Both the position numbers and the translations under genes were made by a program. From Anaerolineales bacterium (GTDB taxonomy: Bacteria; Chloroflexota; Anaerolineae; Anaerolineales; Villigracilaceae), in assembly GCA_020847435.1 (NCBI GenBank), contig JADLBX010000063.1:1-46943 (forward strand): a stretch of 46,943 nt of DNA, read 5' to 3'. Below, piece by piece: positions 16,947 through 24,420 of the stretch. The notes under the pieces were generated by a model. That model saw nothing but the letters and a program-made list of their open reading frames with translations. It did not search any database and was not told the DNA's origin. Positions within the stretch are counted from its first letter, which is position 1, and each line of letters starts with the position of its first letter.

Positions 16947-17939
16947 ATGCCCCCAGAGTTTCTCGTCTTCGGAAATTTGACACGCGAGTTCCATTTTCTC
17001 GCCGACGCGCAACCGCGTCTGGATGTGCCGGGCGGCAGTCTTTTGTACGCGGCGGCGGGACTAAAGGTGTGGGAATCGGAAATCGGCTTGGTGAGCCGCG
17101 TTGGCGACGATTATCCGCGCGCCTGGCTGAACGACCTCAAGGCGCGCGGGTTGGATACGATGGGGGTCAAGATCCTGCCGCAAAATTTGGATGTGCGCGA
17201 GTTCCTCGCCTATGACGAAAATTTCGAGGCGACCAACGTCAACCCGATCACGCAATTTGCGCGGCGCGGCATTACGTTTCCCAAATCCCTGTTGGGGTAT
17301 CAGCCTCCCTCCGAACGCGAACCGCAGGAGGCGGGGAAACTTTTAGTCACGGATATACCCGAGGACTATCACTCGGCGCGCGCCGCGTTATTCTGCCCGA
17401 TGGAGCTTTCCACGCAGAATCAGTTGATTGCCGGGTTGAAGCGCGGCAGTGTGCATACCTTCATTCTCGACCCTGCGCCTGCAGACCTGACTCCCAAGGC
17501 GCGGCGCAAACTCCCCGCGTTGTTGAACGGCGTTACCGCGTTATTGCTTTCGGAGGAGGAATTGCGGAATTTATACTGGGGCGAAACGCATGACTTGTGG
17601 GAAATGGCAAAAGCGGTCTCGTCCTATGGTTGTGAATATGTGGTGGTGAAATGCGGCGCGCAGGGACAGTTGCTGTACGTTGCCGATAACAAACGCAGGA
17701 TCGAAATCCCCGCTTACCCGGCGCGCATCGCGGATGTGACCGGCGCAGGCGACGCGTTCGACGGGGGCTTCCTCGCAGGCTACTGTAAAAATTACGATCC
17801 ATTGGAAGGCGTGTTCCATGGCAGTGTCTCCGCGTCGTTGAAACTTGAGGGGAGCGGGGCGTTCTATCCGCTGGATGTGATGCCCGGGTTGGCGGAGGCG
17901 CGCTTGGAGGCGGTGCGGAGTTTGGCGCGGGAGGTGTGA
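16947..17939 (+). CDS. PfkB-family (ribokinase-like) carbohydrate kinase
   Basis: This 330-residue protein is a ribokinase-fold kinase that phosphorylates a sugar or nucleoside with ATP. The N-terminal glycine-rich part (VPGGSLLYAAAG, about 24-35) and the C-terminal PfkB signature DVTGAGDAFDGGFLAGY (about 262-278, catalytic Asp in GAGD) are intact. I choose the ATG at 16947, where the family homology begins; the frame is open 21 codons further upstream. The substrate is not evident. It follows the histidine kinase by about 70 bp on the same strand. Confidence 0.88.
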   Translation: MPPEFLVFGNLTREFHFLADAQPRLDVPGGSLLYAAAGLKVWESEIGLVSRVGDDYPRAWLNDLKARGLDTMGVKILPQNLDVREFLAYDENFEATNVNPITQFARRGITFPKSLLGYQPPSEREPQEAGKLLVTDIPEDYHSARAALFCPMELSTQNQLIAGLKRGSVHTFILDPAPADLTPKARRKLPALLNGVTALLLSEEELRNLYWGETHDLWEMAKAVSSYGCEYVVVKCGAQGQLLYVADNKRRIEIPAYPARIADVTGAGDAFDGGFLAGYCKNYDPLEGVFHGSVSASLKLEGSGAFYPLDVMPGLAEARLEAVRSLAREV

Positions 17940-17969
17940 GGAGGAACATAATTGGTAAATGGGGAATGG

Positions 17970-18008
17970 GGAATTAGAGAATTAGAGACTGGAGATTGGA
18001 GACTTGGG
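17970..18008. repeat. GAGAATTAG/GAGATTGG tandem repeat overlapping the M20 start
   Basis: Units GAATTAGA, GAATTAGA, GACTGGA, GATTGGA, GACTTGG follow one another. The chain contains the only ribosome-binding-like GGAGA and the TTG used as start of the peptidase gene, so the repeat supplies or replaces that gene's translation start. Related chains lie at 4976-5046 and 31921-31980. Confidence 0.7.
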
Positions 18009-19122
18009 ACTTACAGAACGGGTGATTGACCTTGCGATTCAGCTTCAACAGATTTCCGCGCCGACGTTTGAGGAGGGGAGGCGCGCGGAGTTTGTGCGCG
18101 GGTTGTTCGAGCGCGAGGGGTTGCGCGAGGTTTCGATGGATGAGGTGGGAAATGTGTATGGCAGGTTGCAGGTTGAAGGTCAAAGGTCAAAGGTCGTCAA
18201 TCCATTGATTATTTCCGCGCATTTGGATACGGTGTTTCCGAGCGGAACGGATCTATCCATTCGACGCGAAGGGAATAGGTTGTTCGGTCCCGGTATCGGG
18301 GATAACTCGCTCGGCGTCGCGGCGTTGTTTGGGTTAATGTGGGGGCTGACCTCACCCCCAGCCCCTCTCTTGAAAGGAGAGGGGAGTCGTGACATTTGGT
18401 TTGTTGCCAATGTTGGCGAGGAGGGATTGGGCGATCTGCGCGGGATGAAGGCTGTCGTGGATCGCTTCGGCGCGGACGTGTCAGCCTATCTCGTGATCGA
18501 GGGCATGGCATTGGGCAGTGTTTATCACCGCGCGATCGGCGTCAAGCGCTATCGCATCACCGCGCGGACGTCGGGCGGGCATTCGTGGTCGGATTATGGC
18601 AAGCCGTCGGCGATTCACGAGTTGTCGAAATTGGTGGTTGAGTTGACTTCGATGAAACTGCCCGAGTCTCCGCGCACGACGATGAATGTGGGAAAAATTT
18701 CAGGCGGCACGTCAATCAATGTGATCGCCTCCGAAGCGTCGCTGGAGTTGGACTTGCGCTCGGAGGGGGAGGCGTCGCTGGCGCAGTTGGTCTCGAAGGT
18801 GGAGGAAAAGATTCAGTCAGCGAGTCAGCCCGAAGTGCGATTCGAAGCGGAGATCATCGGCGCGCGTCCGGCAGGGGCGATTGATGCGGCTCATCCGCTG
18901 ATTCAACTCGCGCAGGAGTGTATCCGTGAACAGGGATTGGAACCCACGCTCACCGCCGGTTCAACGGATGCGAATGTCCCGCTCAGCCGCGGCTATCCTG
19001 CGCTGGTGTTGGGAATCACGACTGGTGGCGGCGCGCACACGCTGAATGAATTTATCAATGTCGGTTTGGTGGAAAAGGGGTTGGGGCAGTTGCTAAATTT
19101 TGTCAACAATGTTTGGAGTTAA
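18004..19122 (+). CDS. M20-family metallopeptidase with two in-frame repeat insertions
   Basis: A zinc-dependent M20 (ArgE/carboxypeptidase G2-like) hydrolase of 372 residues. Expected metal ligands are visible: H73 and D75 (SAHLDTVF), bridging D100 (GIGDNS), the EE pair at 139-140 (NVGEEGLGD), E166 and H345 (GGGAHTLNEF). The dimerisation insert is present (about 177-290). The best start is a TTG at 18004; a GTG at 18022 is the alternative. Two short stretches look foreign: residues 58-65 (EGQRSKVV) come from three copies of AAAGGTC-type units, and residues 115-128 (LTSPPAPLLKGEGS) from a hairpin repeat. Both sit at surface loops next to metal-binding strands. Substrate unknown. Confidence 0.88.
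   Translation: MGLTERVIDLAIQLQQISAPTFEEGRRAEFVRGLFEREGLREVSMDEVGNVYGRLQVEGQRSKVVNPLIISAHLDTVFPSGTDLSIRREGNRLFGPGIGDNSLGVAALFGLMWGLTSPPAPLLKGEGSRDIWFVANVGEEGLGDLRGMKAVVDRFGADVSAYLVIEGMALGSVYHRAIGVKRYRITARTSGGHSWSDYGKPSAIHELSKLVVELTSMKLPESPRTTMNVGKISGGTSINVIASEASLELDLRSEGEASLAQLVSKVEEKIQSASQPEVRFEAEIIGARPAGAIDAAHPLIQLAQECIREQGLEPTLTAGSTDANVPLSRGYPALVLGITTGGGAHTLNEFINVGLVEKGLGQLLNFVNNVWS
18173..18196. repeat. AAAGGTC triplicate inside the M20 gene
   Basis: GAAGGTC, AAAGGTC, AAAGGTC in direct tandem, coding EGQRSKV in the peptidase between strand GNVYGRL and the NPLIISAHLD segment. Heptamer repeats of this type are unusual in coding DNA and look inserted. Confidence 0.55.
18349..18384. repeat. 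CTCACCCCCAGCCCCTCTC hairpin repeat inside the M20 gene
   Basis: CCCCTCTC at 18362-18369 pairs with GAGAGGGG at 18377-18384 around a 7-nt loop; the preceding CTCACCCCCAG completes a unit resembling a well-known intergenic bacterial repeat. It is read in frame as LTSPPAPLLKGEG. Confidence 0.65.
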
Positions 19123-19125
19123 ATA

Positions 19126-19158
19126 AATACGCAGTGCGTTTTACGAAGTACGCACTGC
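19126..19158. repeat. GCAGTGCG hairpin between convergent genes, AATACGCAGTGCGTTTTA copy 2
   Basis: GCAGTGCG (19131-19138) pairs with CGCACTGC (19151-19158). It sits between the converging M20 and cyclase genes and may stop transcription in both directions, followed by TT on one side only. The left 18 bases are identical to 14426-14443. Confidence 0.65.
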
Positions 19159-19189
19159 ATAAATCCAAAATCGTCAATTGTCAATCGTA

Positions 19190-20896
19190 TTACTTCAACC
19201 CCACCACCTCAAACACATCCAGCGGATGCGTTTTGCCTTTCACCGTCAGCGGTGCGAAGGGGTTGGCTTCCACCTCGTCTTTCACGCGTTCGTACGCCTC
19301 TTTACTGATGAGGATCTGGTTCTTGGCGGAATTTTCCTGAATGCGTTTGGTGGTGTTCACGCTGTCGCCGAGGGAGGTGAACTCGAGGCGCTTTTCGGTG
19401 CCGATCCAACCCAGCACGGCTTCGCCGTAGTGAATGCCCACGCCGAAATCGAGATGCGCTTCTTTGGGCAGTTCGTTGTGCAGTTTCGCAATCGCCTCGC
19501 GGATCGCCAGCGCGGACTTCACCGCGCGCAGGGTGTGATCGGTTTGCAGGATCGGCGCGTTGTACCACGCCATCACCGCGTCGCCGAGGAATTTATCCAC
19601 CGTGCCTTCCTGCGCCAGCACCGCCTCCGCCGCCGCGGCAAGGTATTGATTCAACACCGCCACCAATTCTTCCGGCGAATGTTTCTCGCTATATGAGGTG
19701 AAGCCGCGCACGTCGGCGAACAACACGGTGATGTATACCTTCTTGCCGCCCACCTGCAAACTGTTCGGGTCAATCTGGTCCAACACGGCAGGCGATACCA
19801 TGCGTTGTAACAACCCGCGCTGTGCCTCGAGTTTTTTGCGTTCGGTCAAATCGTCCAACACGATCGCCACGCCCTGCGTTTTTTGTCCCGCGTCCTTCAG
19901 CGGTGAGAGGTTCAAGCGCCAGTCCACGTTGCCGCCTTGCGCGCGCGTTTGGCTGAGTTCCAACCCGATGATCGGCTTATCGTTATTCCGCACCGCTTCC
20001 AGGTGGGGCGTGATGTCATTCGCGAAGACGGGGACGACATCGTTGATCTTTCGCCCGACGATCTCGGCGGAGGCGCGCCCCAAAATGGACGCGGCGGCTC
20101 GATTACACAGGGTGACCTGGTCCTGCACGTCAGCCGTGATCACGCCTGAGACGATCGAGGCGAACACATCGTCCATCAAGTTTTTGAGTTCGGTCACTTC
20201 GGCGAGCGTGCGTTTGAGTGAGGAGAACAGCCGCGCGTTTTCAATGGCGACCGCGGCTTGGTTGGCGAAGGCGATCAAAAGGTCGCGGTCCGATTCGGAA
20301 AAAATCCCTGTGCGGATGCGGTTGTCGGTGTAGATCACGCCGATCAGTTCGGTCTTCACCATCAGCGGCACACACAGGATCGAGCGCAGGTTGAAGGCGA
20401 TGATGCTTTCCTGTCCGCTGAAGCGTTGGTCTTCGAGGGCGTTGGTGGTCAGCACGGCTTCGTTCCCCTGGATGACGCGTTGCACAATCGTCTTGCTGAT
20501 GGCGAATTCGTTTTCGTTGATCGATTCGCGTTCCCAGTTGCGCGCGATGCGGATCGCCATTTCGCCGCGTTCGTCGCGCAGCATGAGGAAGCCGCGTTCC
20601 GCTTCCGTGAGGCGGACGATGGTGTCCATCACGATTTGCAACACTTCATCTAATTCGAGCGTGGAGTTGACGATCTGCCCGATCCCCGCGAGGGCTTGCA
20701 GGTGGCTGAACCGCTGTTCGAACGGAATCAGAACTTCGCTGATGCGCACGAGCGAGCCTTCGAGGTTCCTCAATCCTTCGACGGCTTCCGGCGCTTTCGC
20801 GGCGTCCAGCGAACTGCGCAGGGTGGCGGCATGTTTGGTCACCGCGATCAGTTGGTCGTTGATGGAGATGGCTTTTGATCTTGCGGTGGTCGCCAT
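19190..20896 (-). CDS. GAF/PAS class III nucleotide cyclase
   Basis: This 568-residue soluble protein has an N-terminal helical region, a GAF domain (about 75-225), a PAS domain (about 240-355), a short linker helix and a C-terminal class III cyclase domain (about 370-565). The two metal Asp residues are present in VLFADVRGFTSYSE and GTVDKFLGDAVMAWYN, and the transition-state Asn and Arg in GDSVNTTKR. The Lys in DKFLGD favours ATP over GTP, so it probably makes cAMP in response to a cytoplasmic GAF/PAS signal. AAAGGA lies 6 bases before its ATG. It starts 21 bp after the transglutaminase-like gene and is probably in its operon. Confidence 0.93.
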   Translation of the reverse strand: MATTARSKAISINDQLIAVTKHAATLRSSLDAAKAPEAVEGLRNLEGSLVRISEVLIPFEQRFSHLQALAGIGQIVNSTLELDEVLQIVMDTIVRLTEAERGFLMLRDERGEMAIRIARNWERESINENEFAISKTIVQRVIQGNEAVLTTNALEDQRFSGQESIIAFNLRSILCVPLMVKTELIGVIYTDNRIRTGIFSESDRDLLIAFANQAAVAIENARLFSSLKRTLAEVTELKNLMDDVFASIVSGVITADVQDQVTLCNRAAASILGRASAEIVGRKINDVVPVFANDITPHLEAVRNNDKPIIGLELSQTRAQGGNVDWRLNLSPLKDAGQKTQGVAIVLDDLTERKKLEAQRGLLQRMVSPAVLDQIDPNSLQVGGKKVYITVLFADVRGFTSYSEKHSPEELVAVLNQYLAAAAEAVLAQEGTVDKFLGDAVMAWYNAPILQTDHTLRAVKSALAIREAIAKLHNELPKEAHLDFGVGIHYGEAVLGWIGTEKRLEFTSLGDSVNTTKRIQENSAKNQILISKEAYERVKDEVEANPFAPLTVKGKTHPLDVFEVVGLK

Positions 20897-20917
20897 GGGA
20901 GGTCCTTTGTGGTTGGC

Positions 20918-23278
20918 TCAGGGTGTGGGCGAGTTTTTGCCCGTTAGAATGTGACGGAAGCGGGCAAGGATGGCGCGATAGCGAAGGGTGAACGCCGCAC
21001 GTCGCGCTGAACGCGCGTCGGCAGTTCTGGAAGTATAAAGGGATGTTTGATGTTCGTCTAGCAGGACTTTCACGTTCGGCGCCGCTTCAGGCAGGAGGAC
21101 GATCAGTTTGTCGGCGCGTTCAATTGGGGTGGCGTGCAGGGGTTGTGACTGCTTCAACTGGCGCAGTGCAAAATTCACACTATCGAATGATTTTTCGATG
21201 GGTGAAAGTTTTGCCCAGCGTTCCCAGTTCAAGACCCAAGCGGGCGCTTCAATGCCGCCGCGCTCGATCGCCGTGCGGACCAGCGCAGGGACGCGTTCGG
21301 GAATCGCGTAGCGGCGGGTGAGGAAAACCGTCAGCGCGAGAACGCCCAACACGAGTAGGACAGCATAAAGGAGGGGAGAGAGCGGGTTCGTCGCCGAGGG
21401 CGAGAGCGCGTCCTCGGGCAGTGGCTCTTCGAGGGGAAAGTCGGGTTCGATATCTGGTTTCAGATTGCTCGAATTGATCAAGCCTCCAGACGATGAATTT
21501 TCGCGCGGCGTCAGCGGACGGTTTAGCGGCGACTGGTTGCCGGTCGGCTCGAACTCCACCCAGCCGATGCCGGGGAAGTACACCTCGGGCCAGGCGTGGG
21601 CGTTCATTTTTCGGACGGTGTAGGCGGTGACTTCATCGGGCTCATCGCGCGTCGCGGCGCGGGTCGTTGCCGTGCCTTCAGCAAAGCCCACTGCCATCCG
21701 CGCGGGGATGCCCAGTGACCGCAGCATCACGACTTCGATGCTGGCGTAATAGACGCAGAACGCCTGCTTGTAATCGAACAAGACCCATTCGAGCGGGTCG
21801 GCGTTGAACGGCGGCTTGGGAACGGTGGGTGAGTATTTTATATGTTCGCGCAGGTAGCGTGTGATCGCGCTCGCTTGATCGTAGGGAGTTTCCGCGTTTT
21901 GGGCAATCTCTGCGGCGAGGTCGCGTATGCGCGGCGATACGTCGTTGGGCAATTGCAGATATTTTTGGGTGACCCATTCGGGGTAGTCGGTCCCTGCCGC
22001 GCGCAGTCCCTCGATGCTTGGGTTGTGCAACACAACTTCAACTTGATATGTCTCGCCGGGCATTAAGCCCGGGTTTGCGCTCCACGAAAGGATCTCCTCG
22101 CCGGCGCCTGCCGGCGCGTTGATGGTCGAACCCGGTCGGCTGATCCAGATCGGGTCTGTCGGCGTGTAGAGCAGTGTCAGCGGTTGTTGCCCCACCGTGA
22201 AGATGAAGCTTGCAGGCGCGTCCTCGTCGGCGGGGCGCGTCAGCGGAGCCTCCGGCGAGAACTCTTCGCGCTGGGTTTGGCTCGCGCTCCAACGGTCGTT
22301 CGTGAAATTATCGTAGACTCTGCCGCGCCAATAGTAGCGCGGCGGAGCGAAGCCGGCGGGCAACTCCGGCGCGCGGACGGTGAACATCACCGCTTCCGAG
22401 AGCGAAAAGCCCTGCCCAAGTTCCAGTTGTGTGCCGTAGAACTCCGGGTTCGGACTTCCGCCCGTTTTAGAATCCAATGCGCTCACGGCGTTTTTAAACC
22501 GCCCGGTGAATTCGTTCCACGGCCGGGTGATTTGATTCCATGATTTCCGAAGCGTGTCTATCCTCGTGAAGGTCGGCGGGATCGTCCAAGCGAAGACGAT
22601 CAACAAACCGGCGGCGATCACGATGCCGCTGGTCAAGTCGAGGCTGGTTTCCGGCGAGAGCGTGATGCGTTTGTCTTTCCAGCGTTTTTCCTCTTGTAGG
22701 AAATTCAAGCGTCCCAGCAGGAGCAACGCTTCGAGCAAAAAGAACGCCATGATCACGATCCGCCCTTGCAGGACGTTGTCGTAATTTTGGATGACCAGGA
22801 TGCAGATCAGCGCGGGAAGCGTGGCGGCGAAAAAATTCTGGCGCCGCGTAAGTTGAAAGCCGGCGGAGGCGCTCAAAACCCAATAGGCAACGGACATGAC
22901 CGCGATAAATAAAAGCGGATCGTCCACCGGGCGTTGCGCGAATAACTCGGTCAGCGAAAAGAACAACCTGCCGCCCACGCTGGCGAGTTTTTCCTCGAGC
23001 GCCACCTCGCCTTCGATCAGGACGGTCCATTGCAATGGAAGCATGAGGAGCATGTAACCGAACGACAGCCAGCGCGCCTTCCGCCGGGAAAAGGCGCTGT
23101 AGCCCAATGCCAGCCCGATCGCCGCGCCCATCAAACTGACGCCGCGGACAATGCCGAGCGAAGGCGTCCACTCCGTCGCGCTCAACCGCGCCGCGGCAGT
23201 TTGCAACAACAGGATGATGAGGACGACCGACCACCAGTCCCACCAGTGAACGGTGGGCGGCGTAAACGTTTTCTTCAT
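20918..23278 (-). CDS. TgpA-like membrane transglutaminase-domain protein (DUF3488)
   Basis: A 786-residue membrane protein with about six or seven N-terminal spans (residues 1-245), an extracytoplasmic transglutaminase-like domain and a final membrane span (about 643-663) before a cytoplasmic tail with DUF4129-like character. The papain-like catalytic Cys is in AFCVYYASIEV (about 520-530) and the His in NAHAWPEVYFPG (about 575-586); the third acidic residue lies in FEPTG, a Glu where Asp is common. I prefer the ATG at 23278 because a -10 box ends 7 nt upstream; the frame extends 12 codons more. Family members are often beside MoxR/DUF58 genes; none is seen here. Confidence 0.9.
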   Translation of the reverse strand: MKKTFTPPTVHWWDWWSVVLIILLLQTAAARLSATEWTPSLGIVRGVSLMGAAIGLALGYSAFSRRKARWLSFGYMLLMLPLQWTVLIEGEVALEEKLASVGGRLFFSLTELFAQRPVDDPLLFIAVMSVAYWVLSASAGFQLTRRQNFFAATLPALICILVIQNYDNVLQGRIVIMAFFLLEALLLLGRLNFLQEEKRWKDKRITLSPETSLDLTSGIVIAAGLLIVFAWTIPPTFTRIDTLRKSWNQITRPWNEFTGRFKNAVSALDSKTGGSPNPEFYGTQLELGQGFSLSEAVMFTVRAPELPAGFAPPRYYWRGRVYDNFTNDRWSASQTQREEFSPEAPLTRPADEDAPASFIFTVGQQPLTLLYTPTDPIWISRPGSTINAPAGAGEEILSWSANPGLMPGETYQVEVVLHNPSIEGLRAAGTDYPEWVTQKYLQLPNDVSPRIRDLAAEIAQNAETPYDQASAITRYLREHIKYSPTVPKPPFNADPLEWVLFDYKQAFCVYYASIEVVMLRSLGIPARMAVGFAEGTATTRAATRDEPDEVTAYTVRKMNAHAWPEVYFPGIGWVEFEPTGNQSPLNRPLTPRENSSSGGLINSSNLKPDIEPDFPLEEPLPEDALSPSATNPLSPLLYAVLLVLGVLALTVFLTRRYAIPERVPALVRTAIERGGIEAPAWVLNWERWAKLSPIEKSFDSVNFALRQLKQSQPLHATPIERADKLIVLLPEAAPNVKVLLDEHQTSLYTSRTADARSARRAAFTLRYRAILARFRHILTGKNSPTP

Positions 23279-23285
23279 AGCCTGT

Positions 23286-23291
23286 AGTGTA
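23286..23291 (-). promoter_or_regulatory. -10 box of the transglutaminase-like gene, leaderless arrangement
   Basis: On the minus strand TACACT is followed by 7 nt (ACAGGCT) and the ATG at 23278. Confidence 0.45.
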
Positions 23292-23375
23292 CAATTAAGG
23301 CGCGGTAGCGTCAAATACTGCTGAGGGGTTTTTCGGCGCTTAACTGAAACCTGAAAATGTAGTGTGGAGATACAG

Positions 23376-24359
23376 ATGGATACTCTGGTTCAATATGGCA
23401 TCGGTTGGGTGATCGCCGTCCAATCGCTCGGCGGTTGGCTCGAAGCGCCGATGAAATTCTTTTCGTTTCTCGGCACGCAGGATTTTTTCTTCCTCGTCCT
23501 CCCGCTCGTCTATTGGAGTATAGATGCCCGCCTCGGCTTGCGCGTCGCGTTCATCCTGCTCGCCAGCGTCACTGTGAATTATTTCGGCAAGTTGTGGCAC
23601 GCGGGTCCCCGCCCGTATTGGGTGAGCGGTGAAGTGCGAGCGCTTTCGTCTGAAACGTCGTTCGGCGTTCCCTCGGGTCACGCGCAGAATGCGGCGGTCG
23701 TGTGGGGGACGCTCACGACTGGCAAAGAAAAAATTTGGAAGTGGCTCGCCCTCGCCCTGATCTTTTTAATCGGTTTCTCGCGCATGTATCTCGGCGTGCA
23801 TTTCGTCCACGATGTGCTGGTGGGCTGGCTGATCGGCTTTGTCCTCCTTTGGGCGTTCACGCGTTATTGGGACGCGCTCGCCGCGTGGTTGAGAAGACAA
23901 ACTGTGCCGCAAAAGATAACGCTCGCGTTCCTCGTTTCGCTGGCGATGATCGCGCTCGGATTTTTTAGCGTGAACAGATTGGATGGATACGTCTTCCCGT
24001 CCGCGTACGAAACCAATGCGCTGCGCTCCTCCGACGTTCTGCCTGCCCCGGTTTCGTTGGAGGATATCTTCACCGCCGCGGGGACGTTCTTCGGCATGGC
24101 GGTCGGCGCGGCGTGGATCGCGTCGCAAGGCGGCTATCAGGCTGACGGTCCGGCAGAGAAGCGGGCTTTGCGGTTCTTTGTCGGCTTGATCGGCGTGCTC
24201 ATCCTATGGCGCGGGCTGGGCTTGGTATTTCCAAAGGGAGAGGAATTCATCTCCTATTTTCTACGTTACCTCCGCTATTTTCTGGTCGGGTTCTGGATCA
24301 TCGCCGGCGCGCCATGGTTGTTTTTTCGTATCAAATTGGCAGATACGCCCAAGATATAG
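23376..24359 (+). CDS. PAP2-superfamily membrane phosphatase
   Basis: A 327-residue polytopic membrane protein with the three phosphatase signature blocks: K-x6-RP in KLWHAGPRPYW (about 74-84), PSGH in FGVPSGHAQNA (about 98-108) and SR-x5-H-x3-D in SRMYLGVHFVHD (about 131-142). Such enzymes dephosphorylate lipid phosphates such as phosphatidic acid or undecaprenyl pyrophosphate on the outer face of the membrane. The ATG at 23376 is preceded by GTGGAGA; a GTG four codons earlier is the alternative. About seven spans are visible. The C-terminal four spans beyond the catalytic part make it longer than a minimal PAP2 enzyme. Confidence 0.9.
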   Translation: MDTLVQYGIGWVIAVQSLGGWLEAPMKFFSFLGTQDFFFLVLPLVYWSIDARLGLRVAFILLASVTVNYFGKLWHAGPRPYWVSGEVRALSSETSFGVPSGHAQNAAVVWGTLTTGKEKIWKWLALALIFLIGFSRMYLGVHFVHDVLVGWLIGFVLLWAFTRYWDALAAWLRRQTVPQKITLAFLVSLAMIALGFFSVNRLDGYVFPSAYETNALRSSDVLPAPVSLEDIFTAAGTFFGMAVGAAWIASQGGYQADGPAEKRALRFFVGLIGVLILWRGLGLVFPKGEEFISYFLRYLRYFLVGFWIIAGAPWLFFRIKLADTPKI

Positions 24360-24372
24360 CGTCTCGCTTTGA

Positions 24373-24378
24373 TATAAT
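24373..24378 (+). promoter_or_regulatory. -10 box of the Ser/Thr kinase gene
   Basis: TATAAT lies 42 bp ahead of the ATG at 24421, giving a leader of about 35 nt that includes GGGAGA at 24403-24408. This is a conventional leader, unlike several neighbours. Confidence 0.55.
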
Positions 24379-24420
24379 CCCAAATCTACTGCTAAAATTT
24401 TTGGGAGACCCTCTGTTTCA

